DNA from: Dehalococcoidia bacterium
GTDB lineage: Bacteria; Chloroflexota; Dehalococcoidia; Lucifugimonadales; UBA3495
DNA length: 64,000 nucleotides
Direction: 5' to 3'
NCBI GenBank assembly: GCA_021295965.1
Contig: JAGWBI010000002.1
Coordinates: 80,110 to 144,109, forward strand
Within the stretch, counting starts at the first letter, position 1; every line of letters starts with the position of its first letter. The translations under genes were made by a program, and so were the position numbers. Shown here piece after piece: positions 58,648-64,000 of the stretch. The notes below the pieces were generated by a model. That model saw only the letters and a list, made by a program, of their open reading frames with translations. It did not search any database and was not told the DNA's origin.

Positions 58648-58714
58648 CACCATTGGGGGCCGTTGCTAGGATGATCCTGGTTCCCCGACGCCTTGCCATG
58701 GTCCCGGCCTCACG

Positions 58715-59131
58715 ATGTCCACTATCGTATTACTCCAAACTTTCAACCTGGCCGACTATGCCGGCAACTGGGCGGCGGTGGTTATCGCCATCGTCATCGC
58801 CTTGGCGGCCATAGGCGCGATGTTCGCCGGTTCGCAACTGCTTTCCGCCCGCCGCCGCTCCGCCGTCAAGCTGACCACTTACGAATGCGGCATACCACCC
58901 ACGCCTTTCGCTTGGTCCAATATCAACATCAGGTTCTATATATTTGCCATCCTCTTCCTCATATTTGATGTAGAAGCCGTGTTTCTTTTCCCTTGGGCGG
59001 TGGTGTTCTTGCAGGAGAAAGCCGTGAACGGAAATGTCATTCCGTTCTATGCGATGCTCCTGTTCCTCGCCATGTTGTTCTTCGCTGTTATCTACGGCTG
59101 GCGTAAGGGGGTGTTGGATTGGCAGAAGTGA
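58715..59131 (+). CDS. nuoA: NADH-quinone oxidoreductase subunit A
   Basis: [47 protein letters not shown]. Confidence 0.96.
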   Translation: MSTIVLLQTFNLADYAGNWAAVVIAIVIALAAIGAMFAGSQLLSARRRSAVKLTTYECGIPPTPFAWSNINIRFYIFAILFLIFDVEAVFLFPWAVVFLQEKAVNGNVIPFYAMLLFLAMLFFAVIYGWRKGVLDWQK

Positions 59132-59724
59132 ACCCGCAGCCCGGCGACGAGACGACGTCTCCACTGGCGATGCCTCCCCAACCGATGCAGATCGTCCTCG
59201 GTTCGGGGAACCGTCCCGGCCCCAGCTTGCTCAACCAGGCCACCGAAGGGCGCGTTCCCGGCGTCATAACCACCACCACCGATCAGCTTTTCGCCATGGC
59301 CCGCAAATCGTCGTTGTGGACGCTGAGTTTTGGCCTTGCCTGTTGCGCGATCGAGATGATCTCCACCTATATGGCGCACCACGATTTTGACCGCTTCGGC
59401 GTGGTGACCTGGCCGTCTCCTCGCCAATCCGACGTGATGATAGTCGCGGGCACGGTGGTCAAAAAGATGGCCGAGCCCATTCGCCTGCTTTATGAACAGA
59501 TGCCGGAACCGAAGTGGGTGATCGCCATGGGCAGTTGCGCCACCAACGGGGGACCTTACTACCGGTCCTACTCCGTGGTCATGGGTGTAGATCACATCAT
59601 CCCAGTGGACGTGTATGTTCCGGGCTGCCCACCTCGCCCGGAGGCGTTGCTTTACGGCATCCTGAAGCTGCAGGAAAAGATCATGGCCGACGCAGGTGCT
59701 GGCGATGCCTCCGAGACGGCGTAA
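59119..59724 (+). CDS. nuoB: NADH-quinone oxidoreductase subunit B
   Basis: [117 protein letters not shown]. Confidence 0.97.
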   Translation: MAEVNPQPGDETTSPLAMPPQPMQIVLGSGNRPGPSLLNQATEGRVPGVITTTTDQLFAMARKSSLWTLSFGLACCAIEMISTYMAHHDFDRFGVVTWPSPRQSDVMIVAGTVVKKMAEPIRLLYEQMPEPKWVIAMGSCATNGGPYYRSYSVVMGVDHIIPVDVYVPGCPPRPEALLYGILKLQEKIMADAGAGDASETA

Positions 59725-60235
59725 CGCCCCGGAGGCGGACGCAGAGCCGCCCCCCGACCCGATTGAACTGTTGTCGCCGACCCGACGGGCCACATTGGAC
59801 CACGCGGCGGCGCTCCTGTCCAAATTCGCGCCAACCCCCGGCGCCCTCGGCGATCTGCCTCAGGTTGTCGTACCATCCGAACACATCGTCTCGACTTGCC
59901 TCGCCTGCCGAGACGACGCTGAACTGGACTGCCGGATGCTGCTGTGCCTGGCCTGTGTGGACTACCAGGAACGGTTCGAGTTGGTTTATTTCCTGCAATC
60001 CTTGGCCAACGAAACTACCTTCGTCATAAAAACCCAGGTTCCTTACGAAACTCCCCTCCTGCCGTCGGTGACGGAGGTATGGCCCGCGGCCGACTGGTAC
60101 GAGCGCGAGGCTCACGACCTTTTTGGCGTGTCATTTGAAGGGCATCCCGACCTGTCGCCTCTGCTCCTTTACCCCGAGTTTGAGGGTTTTCCTGGCCGCA
60201 AGGAATTCCCGTTCTACGAATACCGGGAGTTTTAG
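59705..60235 (+). CDS. nuoC: NADH-quinone oxidoreductase subunit C
   Basis: [77 protein letters not shown]. Confidence 0.95.
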   Translation: MPPRRRNAPEADAEPPPDPIELLSPTRRATLDHAAALLSKFAPTPGALGDLPQVVVPSEHIVSTCLACRDDAELDCRMLLCLACVDYQERFELVYFLQSLANETTFVIKTQVPYETPLLPSVTEVWPAADWYEREAHDLFGVSFEGHPDLSPLLLYPEFEGFPGRKEFPFYEYREF

Positions 60236-60248
60236 CGGGTTGGCTTGC

Positions 60249-60554
60249 ATGAGTTCGGGTATTGAAACAAATGACAGGGATGTCCCCGTCGAATTGTTCG
60301 CTCGCATCGTTCTCGATGGCAACCGGTATATTGCAACGGTGGAACAATTGCCATTGGAGGGCATGGGCAACACCCGCGTCGCCGCGGAAAACGCATTGGT
60401 GCAGGTGGTGCGCGCATGGCTGGAGCGGCAGGACACTGCCGGGCGCTTAGCCGACGCATTGGGCCTGGACGACCTGGACGAAGACACCGAGATCGTGCTG
60501 CAATTCATCAACAACGGCGGCGAAGACGACCCGGTCGCCGCGTTGCCCCAATAG
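60249..60554 (+). CDS. Small HicB-fold-like protein
   Basis: VELFARIVLDGNRYIATVEQLPLEGMGNTRVAAENALVQVVRAWLE; HicB-like strand-helix layout. Confidence 0.6.
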   Translation: MSSGIETNDRDVPVELFARIVLDGNRYIATVEQLPLEGMGNTRVAAENALVQVVRAWLERQDTAGRLADALGLDDLDEDTEIVLQFINNGGEDDPVAALPQ

Positions 60555-60557
60555 CCG

Positions 60558-60872
60558 ATGGACCGCATCGTGTATCAAATCGAAACCTCCCGGGCCGGCG
60601 GCGGCTGGGCGGCGCATTGTCCCGAGCTGGAGGTGACGGCGTTCGGGGACTCTCAGGAAGAAGCGCAAACGTCGTTGCGCCGCCAGGTTTCCGACTACCT
60701 GGAAGACTGTGACGAAATGGGTGTTTTGGAGGATGTGTTGATCGAAGCCGGCTTCTACGACAACGGGGAGGCCTGGATGAGCAGCCGCGTTGAGCCGCCC
60801 GAACCCAGCATCCGGTTCATCGGCTCACCCTTTCCCAAGGACGACATGACACCAGGTTCCGGTACGCTATAG
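60558..60872 (+). CDS. HicB family antitoxin-like protein
   Basis: MDRIVYQIETSRAGGGWAAHCPELEVTAFGDSQEEAQTSLRRQVSDYLEDCDEMG. Confidence 0.75.
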   Translation: MDRIVYQIETSRAGGGWAAHCPELEVTAFGDSQEEAQTSLRRQVSDYLEDCDEMGVLEDVLIEAGFYDNGEAWMSSRVEPPEPSIRFIGSPFPKDDMTPGSGTL

Positions 60873-60884
60873 TATTGCCGCGTT

Positions 60885-62030
60885 ATGGTTGAACCAGTAA
60901 CATCCCCTGCCGTCTCCGGAATCCGCGCTGATTCCCAGCCCGTGGAGATGCTGCTCAACATGGGTCCACAGCATCCCTCCACCCACGGTGTTTTTCGCAT
61001 GGTGATGTGGGTGGACGGCGAAAAGATCGTTGACGTCGAGCCGCACATTGGATACTTGCACCGGGGTTCTGAAAAGCTGTGCGAGGGCGAGCAGTACCAC
61101 CAGGTCGTGACCCTGTTCGACCGCCTGGACTACATCGGCAACTTCAACAACGAGTTGGCGTATTGCATGGCGGTGGAAAAACTGATGGGTCTGGAAGTGC
61201 CCGAGCGTGCCGAATACATCCGCGTCATCCTTTGCGAATTGAACCGTATTGCCAGTCACCTGCTTTATGTGGGAACAATGGGGCTTGATGCCGGCGCCAT
61301 GACCCCGGTGATGTTCTCCTTCCGCGGCCGCGAACGGGTGCAGGCTTTGTTTGAAGCCGTTTCAGGCGCCCGCATGATGCACAACTATTTCCGCATCGGC
61401 GGCCTGAAGGAAGACGTGCCCGACAACTTCCGCCAGATGCTGGATGAGTTGATGCCGGTCCTGCGCGATGATGTGGAACAGAGCGACCGCATCCTCACGT
61501 TCAACGAGATTTTTCTGTCGCGTCTGAAAGACGTCAGCCCCATCGGAACCGACGAAGCAATCGCGCTGGGACTTACCGGGCCCATGTTGCGAGCTTGCGG
61601 TTATGAGTACGACGTGCGCAAAGCCCAGCCCTATTCGGTCTATGACCGTTTTGAGTTCGATGTTCCCGTGGGTCTCGATGGGGACTGCTGGGACCGCCAC
61701 TGGGTGCGTGTGCAGGAAATGTACCAGTCGCTACATATCGTGGAGCAGGCCATGGAGCATCTGCCGGAAGGACCGGTGGCGTCCTCTCTGGGTAGGCGTC
61801 TCATCCGACCCCCGGCCGGCGAATCCTACGTTCGCACAGAAAACCCGCGCGGCGAAATCGGTGTGTACCTGGTCAGCGACGGTACCGACCGGCCATACCG
61901 GGTCAAGGTTCGACCGCCGTCTTTCTGCAACCTTTCCGCTCTACGACGTTTGCTGGTGGACACTTGGCTGGCCGATAGCGTGGTTGTGCTCGGTTCCCTG
62001 GATATCGTGCTGGGGGAAGTGGACCGGTGA
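60885..62030 (+). CDS. nuoD: NADH-quinone oxidoreductase subunit D
   Basis: LLNMGPQHPSTHGVFRMVMWVDGEKIVDVEPHIGYLHRGSEKLCEGEQYHQVVTLFDRLDYIGNFNNELAYCMAVEKLMGLEVPERAEYIRVILCELNRIASHLL; ends GSLDIVLGEVDR. Confidence 0.97.
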   Translation: MVEPVTSPAVSGIRADSQPVEMLLNMGPQHPSTHGVFRMVMWVDGEKIVDVEPHIGYLHRGSEKLCEGEQYHQVVTLFDRLDYIGNFNNELAYCMAVEKLMGLEVPERAEYIRVILCELNRIASHLLYVGTMGLDAGAMTPVMFSFRGRERVQALFEAVSGARMMHNYFRIGGLKEDVPDNFRQMLDELMPVLRDDVEQSDRILTFNEIFLSRLKDVSPIGTDEAIALGLTGPMLRACGYEYDVRKAQPYSVYDRFEFDVPVGLDGDCWDRHWVRVQEMYQSLHIVEQAMEHLPEGPVASSLGRRLIRPPAGESYVRTENPRGEIGVYLVSDGTDRPYRVKVRPPSFCNLSALRRLLVDTWLADSVVVLGSLDIVLGEVDR

Positions 62031-63139
62031 GTTTCCTGATTGACATCGGGTGGAGCGTGCTCGGCCTGGCGATAATGTTCGCCGTGCTCTCATTTGTCGT
62101 GTTGTCCATGGTCTGGTTGGAGCGGAAGGCTCTGGGCCGCCTGCAACTCCGTTACGGCCCCACCCGCACCGGACCCTTCGGACTCATGCAGCCCATTGCC
62201 GACGCCGTCAAGCTCATAATCAAGGAAGACATTATCCCCGACGATTCGGAGAAAGCGGTTTTCTGGATCGCGCCGGTGATCGTGGTGGTGTCGGCGTTCA
62301 TCATCTGGGTGACCATCCCCGGCGGAGACGGAGCCGTGGTCCGCAACCTGCCGCTGGGATTGTTTTACATAATAGCCTTTGCAGTTATCGGCATACTGGG
62401 TTTGGTTTTGGCCGGCTGGGGTTCAGCCAACAAGTACGGAATAATGGGCGGGTTGCGGTCAGCGGCGCAGTTAATTTCCTACGAAATCCCCATTGTTCTG
62501 GTCGCCGCGGCGGTAGCGATTCTTGCCGAGTCGTTGGATATGAGAGAGATCGTCTCCCAGCAGACAACGTATCCTTATCTGGTTGTTCTCCCTTTGGGCT
62601 TCTTCATCTTTTTCGTCGCCGGCCTGGCTGAGGTTGGCCGGACTCCGTTCGATATCTACCACGCCGAGAGCGAGGTGGTCGGCGGCCCATTCGTGGAATA
62701 CAGCGGCGCTCACTGGTCTGTGTTTTTCCTAGCCGAGTACATCAATACCTTCGCCATCGCCGCGCTCACAACCCTTTTGTTCCTGGGCGGTTGGGGTGGC
62801 CCGGCCCTTCCCGACGTGGTCTGGTTCCTTTTCAAAACCTACGCGGTGGTGCTGGTGGTGTTCTGGGTACGTGGCACCTTTCCCCGGCTCCGCATCGACC
62901 AGCTCATGGCCTTCGCTTGGAAGGTCATGGTGCCGCTGTCTTTCTACACGGTCATCATCGCAGCCGTGTATCGCTTCTATGATTGGCCGTGGTGGAGCCT
63001 CACCATAATGTCTGCGGCAGGTTTGTTGGTCGCCGGATGGATAATATACCGGCGCATGACCGGGCCGGCCCGGCGAGTGGCCGATATTCAGAACCGCATC
63101 GCCGCCCGCCATCGTACCGCCACTCAACCGCGCACGTAG
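62027..63139 (+). CDS. nuoH: NADH-quinone oxidoreductase subunit H
   Basis: [70 protein letters not shown]-type loop; 4-bp GTGA overlap with nuoD. Confidence 0.97.
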   Translation: [370 protein letters not shown]

Positions 63140-63186
63140 CGTCCGATGCTGTTATCATATTGGCAATTGTTGGAGCCGTCCCAGCC

Positions 63187-63774
63187 ATGACCACCCACAC
63201 CCTGAAAATCGCTGTCGCGGAATTCGAGGCGATGGCCTACGACCCTGGCCACCGCTACGAATTGGTTGATGGTGAGTTGGTTGATATGGATGGCAAGCCC
63301 AGGCACGGCGCAGTAACGGGAGAAATATACCTTTTGCTGCGAGGGCATATCGGACACTACAACTTGCCCTTCGACGTCGGTGTCAATACCGGGTTCCAGA
63401 TGGACCCGTTCACCCTGCGTTTTCCGGACGTCCACGTGACGTCCTGGGAAAGAATGGCGGCGTACGATGAGGGTGCTCCGGGATGGCCTGCTTTTGCTCC
63501 CGATGTAGCCATCGAGGTTGTTTCTGACAGCAACACGCCGGCGGAGTTGGCCCGCAAAGCCGAGGAATATTTCGCCAACGGAACGCGGGCCATGTGGATT
63601 GCCGACCCCGGCCGGCGTGTGGTGGCCATCCGCCGTCCCGGCGTATCCGATCACGTTTTCAGTAACGGTGATATTCTGTCCGGCGAGCCGGAAATCACCG
63701 ACTTCTCCTGCCTCGTCGCCGATATATTCGTTGTGTTGGACCGCAATCCCGGATCGAATTCGGAGGTCAATTGA
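63187..63774 (+). CDS. Uma2 family endonuclease (DUF820)
   Basis: MTTHTLKIAVAEFEAMAYDPGHRYELVDGELVDMDGKPRHGAVTGEIYLLL; RFPDVHVTSWERM; DVAIEVVSDSNTPAELARKAEEYFANGTRAMWIADP. Confidence 0.92.
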   Translation: MTTHTLKIAVAEFEAMAYDPGHRYELVDGELVDMDGKPRHGAVTGEIYLLLRGHIGHYNLPFDVGVNTGFQMDPFTLRFPDVHVTSWERMAAYDEGAPGWPAFAPDVAIEVVSDSNTPAELARKAEEYFANGTRAMWIADPGRRVVAIRRPGVSDHVFSNGDILSGEPEITDFSCLVADIFVVLDRNPGSNSEVN

Positions 63775-63777
63775 TCT

Positions 63778-64000
63778 ATGCTGGCAAGCTTGAAAGGGAT
63801 GATGCTCACCCTGGCCTCCACCGTGACCGGCTTGCGGAAACCGGTTACCCAGCAGTACCCCAAGCAGGCTACTCCAGTGCGGCCCAGATTCATGGGGTTC
63901 CCGGCTCTCACCTGGGACGGCGAAATCAGTGAGCCATACTGCACCGGCTGCATGGTGTGTATCCGCAACTGCCCCACCCAGTGCATGTCCGCCAGTATGA
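63778..64000 (+). CDS. nuoI: NADH-quinone oxidoreductase subunit I (N-terminal part, truncated by window end)
   Basis: MLASLKGMMLTLASTVTGLRKPVTQQYPKQATPVRPRFMGFPALTWDGEISEPYCTGCMVCIRNCPTQCM, 4Fe-4S motif. Confidence 0.9.
   Translation, partial: MLASLKGMMLTLASTVTGLRKPVTQQYPKQATPVRPRFMGFPALTWDGEISEPYCTGCMVCIRNCPTQCMSASM

Noticed and set aside
60249-60872. Possible complete HicAB toxin-antitoxin system
   Set aside because: No HicA-like toxin ORF is visible in either strand next to the HicB-like ORFs.

Overview
High-GC bacterial chromosome segment. Its content looks like Chloroflexota of the SAR202/Dehalococcoidia type: many luciferase-like flavin/F420 oxidoreductases, family-5 solute-binding lipoproteins and a NuoEFG-less complex I locus. 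This assignment is inference. From left to right: (i) an expanded peptide/nickel-type ABC import region (1-6107 and 17017-25187) with five family-5 solute-binding lipoproteins and three DppB/DppC-type permease pairs but no ATPase gene; (ii) scattered catabolic and accessory genes (TPP enzyme, penicillin acylase, four LLM-class oxidoreductases, CinA-like, TlyA, enoyl-CoA hydratase, SMP-30, FAH, MmgE/PrpD, SDR, alpha/beta hydrolase, CMD, GlcG-like, two Uma2 nucleases); (iii) argD-like and argG convergent genes; (iv) rpsO-pnp, where PNPase has a long Arg/Gly/Asp low-complexity tail; (v) a CinA-like/nucleotidyltransferase fusion gene next to a nuoABC-[two HicB-like ORFs]-nuoDH-[Uma2]-nuoI locus running off the right edge. 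Intergenic DNA holds two composite MITE-like elements with a shared GTCATTGCGAG-hairpin-GGCAATC framework and flanking direct repeats, four dispersed GGGGCGAAT palindromes, and several terminator-like hairpins. A 47-aa Cys-rich membrane microprotein candidate is missing from the supplied ORF track. No rRNA, tRNA, CRISPR array, prophage or complete transposase was recognised. Best candidates for something new: the CinA/NMNAT-like fusion next to complex I, the accessory genes embedded in the nuo operon, the composite MITE-like elements, and the microprotein.
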